NCBI GenBank assembly: GCA_903861445.1
Contig: CAIOUK010000258.1
Span: forward strand, 1 to 16,459
Source: an uncultured Verrucomicrobia subdivision 3 bacterium
Lineage (GTDB): Bacteria > Verrucomicrobiota > Verrucomicrobiia > Limisphaerales > UBA11358
Direction of reading: 5' to 3'
Length of the DNA stretch: 16,459 nt
Shown: positions 6,227-14,429 of the stretch, in pieces
Layout: every line of letters begins with the position of its first letter
How positions within the stretch are numbered: position 1 is the first letter of the stretch
The notes under the pieces: generated by a model
Told to the model about the DNA's origin: nothing
Databases searched by the model: none
What the model saw: the letters and a program-made list of their open reading frames with translations, nothing else
Position numbers and translations under genes: made by a program

Positions 6227-8468
6227 ATTTCCACGCCACCTCGTAAATGCGAACAGCGTTCTTGAAGCCCTTGAGCGAGACAGGAACCAGTTCGGTGCAG
6301 AGCGAAGCCAGCGCCGGCGAGTGGCGCAACAGTTGCAGATAAGTCGTGTCGCTGATGATGATGCGGCCGCTGCCGGAAACGCCTTCCAGCCGGCTCGCGA
6401 GATTCACTTCCCGCCCAAAAACCGTGTAGTTCAAAATGTGCTGGTCCGAACCCATCAACCCGACCGTCACCGCGCCAGTGTTAATGCCCGTGCCGAGTTG
6501 CAGCGCAACGTGCAACGGCTTCGGCGGCAAGCCGGTGGCCATGCGCGCGCGGTTGTCCGCCTCGCGTGCGACATTTTGCGCGAGGCGTTTTTCATTCAAT
6601 TGATGGACGGCTCGTTGTGCCTCGATGGCCGCTTCCACGGCGGTCAGCGCGTGCTTTTCGTTCGGCACCGGCGCGTTCCAAAACGCCATCACGCAATCGC
6701 CGATGTATTTGTCCAGCGTGCCACCGTGATGTTTCACCGCGTCGGCGACGGCGGCGAGATAGAGGTTCACCGTCTCCAAAGTTTCCCGCGCGGAGGCTGC
6801 GTAATATTTTTCCGCCGTCGCCGAATCCACGTTGTGTTCGCGCACAAAATCGGCGACCTGTTCCTGCATCTGGTCGGTAAGCGTCGTGAACCCGCGCACG
6901 TCGGCGAAGAAAACCGTCACCTCACGCCGCACGCCGTCCACGGACAATTTTTCCGCCCGGAGCAGTTCGTTGACGACGTCCGGCGAAACCAGCTTGGAGA
7001 AAACGGATTTTACCCGGCGCTTGTCCTGTTCCTCAAACACCACGCGATGCACCAGCAAAATGCCGTGTTGCAACAGCACCGCGCCGCCGAGCGGATAAAC
7101 CAGCGGCAACCAGAAACGAAATTGTGCAAACACCCAAACCGCTGCGCCCGCATACGCAAGCAGCAGCACCACCACCGCCGCGCTGCCGGCGACGGCGCGG
7201 AGTTGCCAGGTCAGAAATGCCGTGCATGCGCCGAGCAACAGGATAAGCGCGAGTTCCACCGACAACCCGGCGCGGTGGATGAACTGGCCGGTGAGGACGG
7301 AATTGGCGACGTTCCAGTGTTTACTGACGAGCAGTGTGTCGTTTTCCAGCGGCGTCGCGCCGTGGTCGCTCAAGTCGTTGCCCTGCGCGGCGGAACCGAC
7401 GACGACGAGCTTGCCGCGAAAGTCGTCGCGCAGGCCGTTCGTCTCGCCCAGCAAGCGCAGCTTGTCCTGCTTGAGCAATTCTTCCATCGGAACGCGCGGA
7501 ACTTCCGGGCTGCCTGCCATCAACTGCCAGTTGATGTAAAAATAACCTTTGGCATCCACGGGAATCGTGCGTTCGACGCCATTCGCGCCGCGCAAAATAA
7601 TTTTTCCGTGCGGCAGATCCACTTCGGCGCGCGCCAAATCCAGTTTCAATTCCCGCGCGGCCAGCACAATGCCGAGATCCCATACTCGTGCAAACGGCTG
7701 GTCGAAGCGTTTGAATTTTTTGGGGATGACGTCGCCGACAAAATCCGTCAGGTCAAAATTTCCGTTGTGGTCGAGCGCCACCGTGAAATTAGTTCCACCG
7801 CCGAGCGGAAGGATGATTTTACCCGGCAGGATCTGCGCGTGTTCCAGATCCGCGTCCAGTTGGCGCGCGGCGTTTTTGAAGGCCGGATGCCAGTTCAGGT
7901 TAAAACTTTTGATACGGCGCAAAACGCCATCCGCGTCTTTTTCCGTGGAGATGTCGCCGAGCGCGAGGCTGTTCGTCACGAACAAATCGGGCGGCGCAAC
8001 TTCGGTGGTAAAAGCGGTGATGACATTGCTGGCGCGGCGTATTTGCTGCGCGAAAAAATCGTCGGACTCCATCAGCCTGCCGTCGGCCATCTGCACGAGG
8101 GGATGATCTGTGCGCAACTCGCCAAACAAAATGTCAAAGGCGATGGCTTGGGCGCCTTGCGCGGACAGTTCCTCGACGAGTCGGCCATAAACTTGGCGTT
8201 GCCAGTAAAGGCCGCAGTGGTAGCCAAGTTTCACTCCATCCACTTTGCCGCGGTTGACGGCGACGATGGTGGAATCTTCCATCGCGACAAAAGCGAGGTT
8301 GGTGGCGGCGGGCGTGGGAAATTGCTGGGCGATGCGAACGCGCCAGTCGTAAGTCATGCGCTCCAGCCGCTCGGGGAAATCGGGTTGCCACAAGCGGACG
8401 CCGCAAACCAGCGCGAGGACAATGACCGCAAGGACGGCGGGCGCGCGTTTGAGTCGCTTGAGTTGCAC
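6225..8468 (-). CDS. CHASE2-domain class III adenylate cyclase, membrane bound
   Basis: A 747-residue sensor enzyme. One N-terminal membrane segment (about 10-25) leads to a large extracytoplasmic CHASE2 domain (about 35-390, ending with the typical KLVVVGSAAQGNDLSD region). Three more membrane segments follow (about 402-420, 426-448, 452-474), then a C-terminal cyclase domain (about 512-745). Catalytic residues are intact: metal Asp523 (FFADVRGF) and Asp591 (YIGD), adenine-selecting Lys587 and Thr682 (YTVFG), transition-state Asn689 and Arg693 (VNLASR). The Lys/Thr pair argues for ATP to cAMP. Extra residues in the cyclase domain (about 540-565 and 628-652) make it longer than usual. The start is GTG at 8468-8466, since an in-frame stop lies just upstream and the next Met (38) would delete the first helix. 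It follows a FecR-domain gene, a partnership often seen with CHASE2 cyclases, but a terminator lies between them. Confidence 0.93.
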   Translation of the reverse strand: MQLKRLKRAPAVLAVIVLALVCGVRLWQPDFPERLERMTYDWRVRIAQQFPTPAATNLAFVAMEDSTIVAVNRGKVDGVKLGYHCGLYWQRQVYGRLVEELSAQGAQAIAFDILFGELRTDHPLVQMADGRLMESDDFFAQQIRRASNVITAFTTEVAPPDLFVTNSLALGDISTEKDADGVLRRIKSFNLNWHPAFKNAARQLDADLEHAQILPGKIILPLGGGTNFTVALDHNGNFDLTDFVGDVIPKKFKRFDQPFARVWDLGIVLAARELKLDLARAEVDLPHGKIILRGANGVERTIPVDAKGYFYINWQLMAGSPEVPRVPMEELLKQDKLRLLGETNGLRDDFRGKLVVVGSAAQGNDLSDHGATPLENDTLLVSKHWNVANSVLTGQFIHRAGLSVELALILLLGACTAFLTWQLRAVAGSAAVVVLLLAYAGAAVWVFAQFRFWLPLVYPLGGAVLLQHGILLVHRVVFEEQDKRRVKSVFSKLVSPDVVNELLRAEKLSVDGVRREVTVFFADVRGFTTLTDQMQEQVADFVREHNVDSATAEKYYAASARETLETVNLYLAAVADAVKHHGGTLDKYIGDCVMAFWNAPVPNEKHALTAVEAAIEAQRAVHQLNEKRLAQNVAREADNRARMATGLPPKPLHVALQLGTGINTGAVTVGLMGSDQHILNYTVFGREVNLASRLEGVSGSGRIIISDTTYLQLLRHSPALASLCTELVPVSLKGFKNAVRIYEVAWK

Positions 8469-8481
8469 GCTGTTGGATTAA

Positions 8482-8520
8482 ACAAAAAACCAGCGCAACT
8501 CAAGGCTGCGCTGGTTTTGG
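8482..8520 (-). terminator. Strong intrinsic terminator between the FecR gene and the cyclase
   Basis: AAAACCAGCGCA (8486-8497) pairs with TGCGCTGGTTTT (8507-8518), a 12-bp stem with a 9-base loop. Read on the minus strand it ends in a six-T run and then GTTT. It starts about 15 bases past the FecR stop and ends only 14 bases before the cyclase GTG, so the cyclase needs read-through or a start site within or near the hairpin. Confidence 0.88.
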
Positions 8521-8534
8521 AGAAAATTGTTTGG

Positions 8535-9353
8535 TCAGCGCCGGCCGTTGACCGGCGAGACAAAGGTTTGGGTGCGGTCTTCGTTGAAGTCCAAAATCAC
8601 CAGATACAATGTTTTCAACGCGTCGAAGACCTGATTGAGAAAGGCCATGTCGGCGGGGGGAATATTGGATGATTGACCAGTGACCGGATCCAAAATGCTT
8701 CCGGGTGTGACGAGATAGGTGACGGGACTGCCGGCAGCATTCGTAAAGGCAATTAAAACACCGCCCCCGGTGCTTTCGAAGCAAACCACCTGACCCGCAA
8801 CATCAATGCTGAACCAAGTGCCGCGCACGCCGGCGATGCCTTGGGGAATTTTCACAAAGTATTTCGAAGCGCCGGAGAGCTTCTTGACGCTGCAATAAAT
8901 TTTCCCCTGCGTCAGATTCAATTCCGTATCGCTCACGCTGTCCGCGCCGGTGTCGGTGATGAAAAGTTTATCAATGCTGACGGTGGTGTCGGGCACAAGC
9001 CGGATGGCGTTTTGTTCGACCGACGGACGATAATCAATGAAGCCGGTGACTTGCCCGTCGGAAGCCTGACCGATGCGTTCCGGATTGGGCTTGGCTTGGG
9101 GAAATTGGATTTCGCGCCCGAGCACCACGTCGGCGTGGCCATTGAACAGCGTGCGGATGGTGGAGCCGGGCGGCAATACTTTGCCAGCCACGACGGGATG
9201 CCATTGGCCGTCGCCCAGATTGTATTCCACCTGGCCTACGGCGCGGACGATGGTGGCGCAACCGGGCTGGGTTCCCAACGTCGCAGCCTTGGCGGACAAA
9301 GTAAGTGGCGCAACGGCAAGTATCGCGGCGATGAAAAGCTGGACGTGTTTCAT
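8535..9353 (-). CDS. Secreted FecR-domain protein
   Basis: A 272-residue exported protein. The signal peptide spans residues 1-23 (hydrophobic core, then SAKA before Ala24). A FecR domain covers about 34-195: IVRAVGQVEY (35-44), the pGSTIRT segment (62-68), LTQGKIYCSVKKL (147-159) and FVKIPQGIAGVRGTWFSID (166-184), including the hallmark GVRGTxF. An extra loop (about 80-118) separates the two halves. There is no transmembrane anchor, unlike the classical FecR signal transducer, so it is probably a periplasmic or envelope FecR protein. Family context: FecR domains of this kind sit next to CHASE2 cyclases in many bacteria and may be sensed by or scaffold with them. Here it has its own consensus promoter and terminator. 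Residues 236-258 form a hydrophobic helix of unknown role. Confidence 0.88.
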   Translation of the reverse strand: MKHVQLFIAAILAVAPLTLSAKAATLGTQPGCATIVRAVGQVEYNLGDGQWHPVVAGKVLPPGSTIRTLFNGHADVVLGREIQFPQAKPNPERIGQASDGQVTGFIDYRPSVEQNAIRLVPDTTVSIDKLFITDTGADSVSDTELNLTQGKIYCSVKKLSGASKYFVKIPQGIAGVRGTWFSIDVAGQVVCFESTGGGVLIAFTNAAGSPVTYLVTPGSILDPVTGQSSNIPPADMAFLNQVFDALKTLYLVILDFNEDRTQTFVSPVNGRR

Positions 9354-9383
9354 AATGCTCTGGAACGGTTAAAACTCGACTTC

Positions 9384-9411
9384 ACTATAAAGTCAACTCC
9401 AGGGATGTCAA
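9384..9411 (-). promoter_or_regulatory. Consensus sigma-70 promoter of the FecR gene
   Basis: Minus strand: perfect TTGACA at 9411-9406, a 16-base spacer, then TATAGT (five of six) at 9389-9384. Predicted start is near 9377, giving a leader of about 24 bases to the ATG at 9353. The word AGTTGAC occurs twice, 15 bases apart, one copy overlapping the -35 box and the other in the spacer, which could be a regulator half-site pair. Confidence 0.78.
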
Positions 9412-9423
9412 CTGGGTTTTCCT

Positions 9424-11415
9424 TCAGAAACCGGACGGCAACAGCCATTTTCCAGACGCCTGATCCAACAGTCTCGCCTCGCAAATGGTGAGGTAATTTT
9501 CAGCCATCGGCTCGGAATAATTGCTCAACCGGATGGCGCGTTGAAACCACTGCCGCGCGGCGGCATAATCGCCGGTCTCGACGTAATGCCAGCCGATGTT
9601 GGCGACGAGGTAATGGCCGTTGGGATCGCACGCCTCGGCCGCGTGGAAAAACGGTTCCGCCGCCGCGTGCCGGCCCAGCCAGTCCAGACACATCCCGCTA
9701 CGCAAATAATTATAGCCTTCGTGCGAATTGAGCCGGCTGCCCACCGCATACCAATCCAACGCCTGTTGCGCGCGCGTGGCATAATTTACCCCGCCATCAA
9801 GGCTCTGGATACGATAACATTCGCCGAGGTCGTAAGTGGTCTGAAAATTTTCCGGCTCGGCGACGAAGGCTTTTTTCAAGGCGGCAATCCGTGCGTCGGA
9901 AAAATTGGCGGCGGCAGCCGCACGCGCGAGCCAGCAGGTTTCCGGCGCGCGCCGCGAAATGTCCACTGCCAAAGCGAGGGCGACGACGCCCAAACAAATG
10001 GTCACCGTCACGCGCAACGGCCAAACCGACCGCACCCAATATTGCTCGGTGGCAAAACGCAGGTTGCTGGAGACGAGCGCCAGCAGAGTCACGCCGACCA
10101 GCGCATTGGCAGGGATGTGCAAATTGAAATCCATGAACGAATGCACCGCCAGTGCCGCCAGTCCGCCGACCACGCCGAGGAAAAAGGCGAAGCGGTTGCT
10201 CTGGCCGCTGCCAAAATCATTTTCCTGCCGGCGCACATGCGGCCAGGTTTTGAACAGGCCCCAAATAAAAACGCCCATGCCAGTAAACACCACCACCCCG
10301 CCGATTGCGCCCCAGTCGGCGAGCAGGTTCAGGTAATCATTGTGTGCGCGGTCGGGGCGGAGCTGAAGCGTCTCCGGCCGATATTCGCGGAAGCGATAGT
10401 CGTAATGCGCCGGCCCGACGCCGAACCAAAAATGATCTTGCCACATCTGCGCCGCCGCCCGCCACATTTCGAGCCGCGAATCCAAGTCCAACACTCCCGG
10501 CCCTTCGGTATCCGGCTGGGCCACGCGCCGCATATAACCGGGCGTCTGCGCCAGATATTTCGTGGCGAAAAGACCGCCGCCCGCGAGCAGCGTAAACAGC
10601 AGGATGACCGCCTTCAGTCGATGATTGCGATGACCCAGCAAAATTCCCAGCAGTAAAACCAAACCCGCCGCCGTGGCCAACCAACCTCCCCGCGAGAAGG
10701 TTGCGGCCAAGCCCACGCCCATTGCCAGGGTCGCGTAACCGAGCAGAATGCGCGTGGTGACATTCACTTTGCCAACGAGCAAAAATGCGACGGTCAGCGG
10801 CAACAGCAGTTCCAGAAAACCCGCGAGATTATTGGGTGAAATGAAGGTGCCGGACGCGCGACCCGGATATGGCGAAAGCTGATTCCAGACGTGGTTCGAG
10901 TGATGCGCCAATTGCGCCGCCGCGTAGCCGGCGATGAGCGTGGCGACGACCAGCAATACGAGCGTGACAAATTCCGTCTCATCCTGACTGCGAAGATTGT
11001 TCAGCACCGCAAAAAAAAGAAAGCCGAACAGCAGGACTTGCATCACTTCCTGCCGCGCGACGTATTCGATGTCCGCCGTAAAATACCGCGCCACGGCGAG
11101 CGCCATGAACGCCACAACCGCCCACGCGAGCGGCGGCCAGAGAATTTTCGGCCGGCGGCTCAACCACAGCCGCACCGCCCACAGGATGAAGACCACCGCT
11201 GCGCCGCCCTCAACCACGAGCATCGCCCATTCGTCCACGGCGCCGAAGGCCGCCGCCGCGAACGCGATGAGGCCGAGCACGAGCCACAAAATGGTGCGCT
11301 CGCACCACCAATCCAGATTTTTGCGGGTGAAAACCATCCGGCGAAAAATGAACTGCGCGTGGCGATGAGTAAAGCGCATTTGCCAGCGGCGGAAATTTCC
11401 GGCTCCCGCCGCCAT
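9424..11415 (-). CDS. O-antigen ligase/polymerase (Wzy_C superfamily) with C-terminal TPR region
   Basis: A 663-residue polytopic inner-membrane protein with about ten to twelve hydrophobic segments between residues 42 and 485, then a soluble tail. Wzy_C/WaaL-type signatures are SGTFISPNNLAGF (188-200), TFSRGGWLA (239-247), FGVGPAHYDY (331-340) and DRAHNDYLNLLADWG (355-369), the last holding the conserved RxxHN segment in the large periplasmic loop. Such enzymes ligate or polymerise undecaprenyl-linked glycans at the periplasmic face. Residues about 495-650 contain TPR-like helical pairs (for example AAEPFFHAAEACDPNG, ARQWFQRAIRLSN), so the protein is longer than simple ligases. The start is uncertain: Met1 at 11415, Met13, or Met27 (11337, MVFTRKNLDWW), the last lying just before the first helix. 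Ligase, polymerase and glycoprotein O-oligosaccharyltransferase functions cannot be separated by sequence alone. Confidence 0.85.
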   Translation of the reverse strand: MAAGAGNFRRWQMRFTHRHAQFIFRRMVFTRKNLDWWCERTILWLVLGLIAFAAAAFGAVDEWAMLVVEGGAAVVFILWAVRLWLSRRPKILWPPLAWAVVAFMALAVARYFTADIEYVARQEVMQVLLFGFLFFAVLNNLRSQDETEFVTLVLLVVATLIAGYAAAQLAHHSNHVWNQLSPYPGRASGTFISPNNLAGFLELLLPLTVAFLLVGKVNVTTRILLGYATLAMGVGLAATFSRGGWLATAAGLVLLLGILLGHRNHRLKAVILLFTLLAGGGLFATKYLAQTPGYMRRVAQPDTEGPGVLDLDSRLEMWRAAAQMWQDHFWFGVGPAHYDYRFREYRPETLQLRPDRAHNDYLNLLADWGAIGGVVVFTGMGVFIWGLFKTWPHVRRQENDFGSGQSNRFAFFLGVVGGLAALAVHSFMDFNLHIPANALVGVTLLALVSSNLRFATEQYWVRSVWPLRVTVTICLGVVALALAVDISRRAPETCWLARAAAAANFSDARIAALKKAFVAEPENFQTTYDLGECYRIQSLDGGVNYATRAQQALDWYAVGSRLNSHEGYNYLRSGMCLDWLGRHAAAEPFFHAAEACDPNGHYLVANIGWHYVETGDYAAARQWFQRAIRLSNYSEPMAENYLTICEARLLDQASGKWLLPSGF

Positions 11416-11435
11416 CGGCCAACCGGATGATGGCG

Positions 11436-11488
11436 AAGGCGCTCAACGCCTTAAATTCCGTCAGCCTGAAATAAGTTCCGCTTGACGG
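11436..11488. promoter_or_regulatory. Divergent intergenic region with two inverted repeats
   Basis: The 101-base gap between the minus-strand ligase gene and plus-strand gene A holds AAGGCG-ctcaa-CGCCTT (11436-11452, perfect 6-bp stem) and CCGTCA (11458-11463) paired with TGACGG (11483-11488). A TTGACG (11482-11487) overlaps the second arm but no good -10 box follows at normal spacing. It must contain signals for the plus-strand array, yet I cannot place a promoter confidently. Confidence 0.3.
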
Positions 11489-11516
11489 CAAAACGGGGCG
11501 GGCGCAGGCTGGCGGC

Positions 11517-12947
11517 ATGAAAACATTTTTGGGGGCGGTCTTTGGTTGTTCAATTCTTGTTTTTCTTTCCGCGTGCTCGCCACCAACGAGCGCCTTGTCT
11601 GCCAGCGGCACGACTGACACGAATCCGCCGCCGCGCCTGACGGTGGAATTGCGCGACGGCTCGCGCGTGGTGGGTCAAAGCGTGGATGACACCGTGAGCG
11701 TTCATTCCGCCGCCATTGGCAACCTGAAGCTGGCTTGGGCAACTCTCCGTGCCATCGAATTTGCCGCCAGCACGGATGATGCCGCGCGACTGACGGCGAC
11801 TAACGGCGACGGGTTCACCGTTCAACTTGACGCGAACACGCTTGGCCTGAAAACGGACTTCGGCAAAACCGAGTTGCCGGTAAAATTAATCCGCAGCATC
11901 AAAGTCGCGCCACCGGCAAAGCCGACCGCCGCCAGGACTACCGCCGGCGCAACAGACTTTCGCCTGACCATCGAGTTGCGGGACGGTTCGCATCTGGTCG
12001 GGAAGGGCTTGGACAAGGAAATAAAATTTAATTCGGCGACGATGGGCGATCTGAAGCTGGCCTGGTCAGGTATCCGCTCGGTCGTTTATGCCTCCGAGAA
12101 ATCTTCGACGGCACGGTTGACGACGACTAATGGTGATGCGTATGAAGTTGAGTTCGTGACTCCCGCCGTGCGGGTGGAAACGAGTTTCGGCAAAAACGAA
12201 CTGTCGGTAAAATCCATCCGCAGCATCCAAGTTTCGGCAGCAGGCGCACGCGGGCAATGGCCAGAGGGCTTGGTCGCACTGTGGTCGGGTGAGAATGACG
12301 GTCGAGATTCAGCCGGCAGCCATGATTTGACTTTGATGAATGTTTCGTTTGCGGACGGCCAAGTGGGGCGCGCATTTGAAATGGATGGTTTCAGTTCCAG
12401 CATGAAATTTGCCGATACGCCGGATTTTAATCCCGGGGCGAATGGTGATGGTTTAACCATCAGCGCGTGGATCAAACCCAGTAATGTAACCGGCTTTCAT
12501 CCGATTCTGGAATGGAATCCCAGCGATAAAATATCCGGACAGATCGGTGTGCAATTATGGATTGGCAATATGCCGGGCTCGCAGGGCGTGCTCGCGGCGC
12601 ATCTCGTCGGGCAGGAAAACGAGTCGGGGGTCTTTGTCTCGCACAGTTTGATATCACGTCCCGGAACCGTCACGGCGGGCAGCTTCCAGCAAGTCACGGT
12701 CACTTACGACAAAGCCACCGGTGCGGGCGTTTTGTATCTCAACGGTGCCGTCGTGACCCGCAGCCAATGGGGGCGCTTCAATCCATTAACCACGGGTAAT
12801 TTTTGGATCAGCCGCCGACCAACCGATCACCCCGGCGACTGGACTTATAACACGTTCTTCAGCGGGCTGCTGGATGAAATTGCCATCTACAACCGCGCGT
12901 TGTCTGCGGAGGAAATCCGTGAGGTATGCGAGGCTGGTAAAAGATGA
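11517..12947 (+). CDS. LamG-domain lipoprotein with two N-terminal DGS/FGK modules (paralog A)
   Basis: A 476-residue predicted lipoprotein. The signal peptide has a lipobox LSAC (17-20), so Cys20 would be lipidated. After a short Ser/Thr/Pro linker come two related ~92-residue modules (40-132 and 149-241) with conserved ELRDGS, a middle G-x-LKL strand, NGD, FGK-x-EL and IRSI. A LamG/concanavalin-like jelly-roll follows (about 250-470) with GRAFEMDG, LTISAWIKPS and the terminal LLDEIAIYNRALSAEEIREV. I know no enzymatic motif here. LamG folds usually bind carbohydrate or protein, so surface or periplasmic binding is inferred. It is the first gene of a plus-strand trio with genes 36 and 12 bases apart. 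Its module pair is about 90% identical to that of paralog B while the LamG domains are far more diverged. ATG 11517 gives a complete signal peptide. No clear Shine-Dalgarno sequence. Confidence 0.85.
   Translation: MKTFLGAVFGCSILVFLSACSPPTSALSASGTTDTNPPPRLTVELRDGSRVVGQSVDDTVSVHSAAIGNLKLAWATLRAIEFAASTDDAARLTATNGDGFTVQLDANTLGLKTDFGKTELPVKLIRSIKVAPPAKPTAARTTAGATDFRLTIELRDGSHLVGKGLDKEIKFNSATMGDLKLAWSGIRSVVYASEKSSTARLTTTNGDAYEVEFVTPAVRVETSFGKNELSVKSIRSIQVSAAGARGQWPEGLVALWSGENDGRDSAGSHDLTLMNVSFADGQVGRAFEMDGFSSSMKFADTPDFNPGANGDGLTISAWIKPSNVTGFHPILEWNPSDKISGQIGVQLWIGNMPGSQGVLAAHLVGQENESGVFVSHSLISRPGTVTAGSFQQVTVTYDKATGAGVLYLNGAVVTRSQWGRFNPLTTGNFWISRRPTDHPGDWTYNTFFSGLLDEIAIYNRALSAEEIREVCEAGKR
11634..12239 (+). 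repeat. Module pair of paralog A (A1 11634-11912, A2 11961-12239)
   Basis: Two copies of the ~92-residue module encoded in tandem. A1 matches B1 (13068-13343) in about 85 of 93 residues, with long shared DNA words such as GACACGAATCCGCCGCCGC (starting 11616 and 13050). A2 matches B2 (13398-13676) nearly as well, whereas A1 and A2 within one gene are much less alike. The pair was therefore duplicated or converted as a unit. Confidence 0.85.
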
Positions 12948-12983
12948 CTAGCGAGCATCAATCAATTGGCTGCATCTATTATT

Positions 12984-14417
12984 ATGAAAAAAACCGCGCT
13001 GTATTTTTTGTGTCTGGCATTTTTTATCTCAACCGCCAGCCACGCCGCCGACACGAATCCGCCGCCGCACCTGACGGTGGAGTTGCGCGACGGCTCGCGC
13101 GTCGTCGGCAATAGCGTGGATGACTCCGTGAGCGTCCACTCTGCCGCCATTGGCAACCTGAAACTGACTTGGGCAACCATCCGTGCCATCGAATTTGCCG
13201 CCAGCACCGATACCGCGCGGTTGACGGCGACCAATGGTGATGGATTCACCGTGCAACTCGACGCGAACACGCTTGGTCTGAAAACGGACTTCGGCAAAAC
13301 CGAGTTGCCGGTAAAATCAATCCGCAGCATCAAAGTTGCGCCGGCGACAAAACGCACAATCGCCTCAGCCACACCGGCGGTGAATGCCGCCGACATCCGC
13401 CTGACCATTGAGTTGCGCGACGGTTCGCATCTCATCGGGAAAGGCTTGGATGACACGTTGAATTTTCATTCGGCGACGATGGGCGATCTGAAGCTGACGT
13501 GGGCGGGCATCCGCTCGGTCATTTACACCTCCGAAAAATCGCCGGCGGCGCGTTTGACGACGACCAATGGGGATGCTTATGAAGTTGAGTTCGAGACCAC
13601 CGCCGTGCGCGTGGAAACGAGCTTTGGCAAGGTGGAACTGCCGGTGGCCCGGATTAAAAACCTGCGAGTGTCAGCACTGGGTAGGGCCGGCCGGCCTATG
13701 AACGGGCTACTTGGCTGGTGGTCCGCTGACGGCAATGCCGTGGATTCCGTAGGCGGCAACAACGGAATCTTACGCAGAGTCAGTTTCACGGGCGGCGTGG
13801 CGGGACAGGCGTTTTCTTTTGATAATTTTGCCTACTCCGGCATTTACACCGGCATAGAGATAGCCGACCAGCCCGCTTATGCCCTGACCAATGCCTTGAC
13901 CATTTCAGGCTGGATCCGCCCGCGGGGCGATGGCGTAATTTTTTTTCGCGGTGATCACCGGCCTGGATTGGATCCGTATGCACTCGCGATGGGAGCCAAC
14001 AACACGTTGCATTTCAACATCTGTGATGCGGGCGGCAACAGTGCGTATGTGGAGACGACGGTGAATTATTTTGTGTGGACGCATGTGGCGGCCTCGCTGG
14101 ATGGTGAGGCTGGAACGTTGAATATTTACACCAACGGCCTGCTCGCGGCGCAGACGACCACGAGCATTCGCCCGTTCGGCGCGTTGCTGGCCGACCAATC
14201 GCCGGGCATCGGCATCGGCAATGTGAATGATGGCGGTAATAATTTTCCGTTCATCGGTGACATTGACGAGGTGGGGCTTTATGACCGGGCCTTGTCGGCG
14301 GATGAAGTCAATGCCCTCTACAACGAAAATGCCGCGAATGCCGATGGTCGGGCGGCGCCATTTCCGGGACGAACGAGACCAAGTAGAAACCGCATTCCGA
14401 GTATCATTTCAGATTAA
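12984..14417 (+). CDS. Secreted LamG-domain protein with two DGS/FGK modules (paralog B)
   Basis: A 477-residue exported protein from ATG 12984 (MKKTALYFLCLAFF). An upstream in-frame TTG at 12966 is less likely because it would add six residues before an ideal signal peptide. Cleavage is expected after SHA (19-21), with no lipobox, unlike paralog A. Modules lie at 29-120 and 139-231, followed by a LamG-like jelly-roll (about 240-446) with LTISGWIRP, FVWTHVAASLD and FIGDIDEVGLYDRALSADEV. A basic, Pro/Arg-rich tail follows (about 455-477), absent from A and C. The LamG part shares only the framework residues with A. It lies 36 bases after A and 12 bases before C on the same strand, so cotranscription is likely. 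Function is unknown; carbohydrate or surface binding is inference from the fold. Confidence 0.84.
   Translation: MKKTALYFLCLAFFISTASHAADTNPPPHLTVELRDGSRVVGNSVDDSVSVHSAAIGNLKLTWATIRAIEFAASTDTARLTATNGDGFTVQLDANTLGLKTDFGKTELPVKSIRSIKVAPATKRTIASATPAVNAADIRLTIELRDGSHLIGKGLDDTLNFHSATMGDLKLTWAGIRSVIYTSEKSPAARLTTTNGDAYEVEFETTAVRVETSFGKVELPVARIKNLRVSALGRAGRPMNGLLGWWSADGNAVDSVGGNNGILRRVSFTGGVAGQAFSFDNFAYSGIYTGIEIADQPAYALTNALTISGWIRPRGDGVIFFRGDHRPGLDPYALAMGANNTLHFNICDAGGNSAYVETTVNYFVWTHVAASLDGEAGTLNIYTNGLLAAQTTTSIRPFGALLADQSPGIGIGNVNDGGNNFPFIGDIDEVGLYDRALSADEVNALYNENAANADGRAAPFPGRTRPSRNRIPSIISD
13068..13676 (+). repeat. Module pair of paralog B (B1 13068-13343, B2 13398-13676)
   Basis: Direct repeat of the A pair at an offset of about 1.43 kb, with one 3-base deletion in B1. 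Similarity at DNA level stays high through both modules and fades at the start of the LamG region, about 13676. Confidence 0.85.
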
Positions 14418-14429
14418 CTGGCCACCATC

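Noticed and set aside
6321..8672. A 783-codon plus-strand open frame opposite the cyclase
   Set aside because: It lies antisense to the well-supported CHASE2 cyclase, has His/Arg/Ala-rich low-sense composition and no domain. It arises from GC-biased third positions.
9541..10656. A 371-codon plus-strand open frame opposite the ligase gene
   Set aside because: Antisense shadow of the Wzy_C/TPR gene, with no domain or start signal.
11482..11516. Promoter for gene A using TTGACG at 11482
   Set aside because: The region 16-18 bases downstream is GC-rich with no -10-like hexamer, and the site lies too close to the ATG for a convincing leader.
12966..12983. TTG start six codons upstream for paralog B
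   Set aside because: ATG 12984 gives a standard Lys-Lys signal peptide; the extra residues would be unusual before it.
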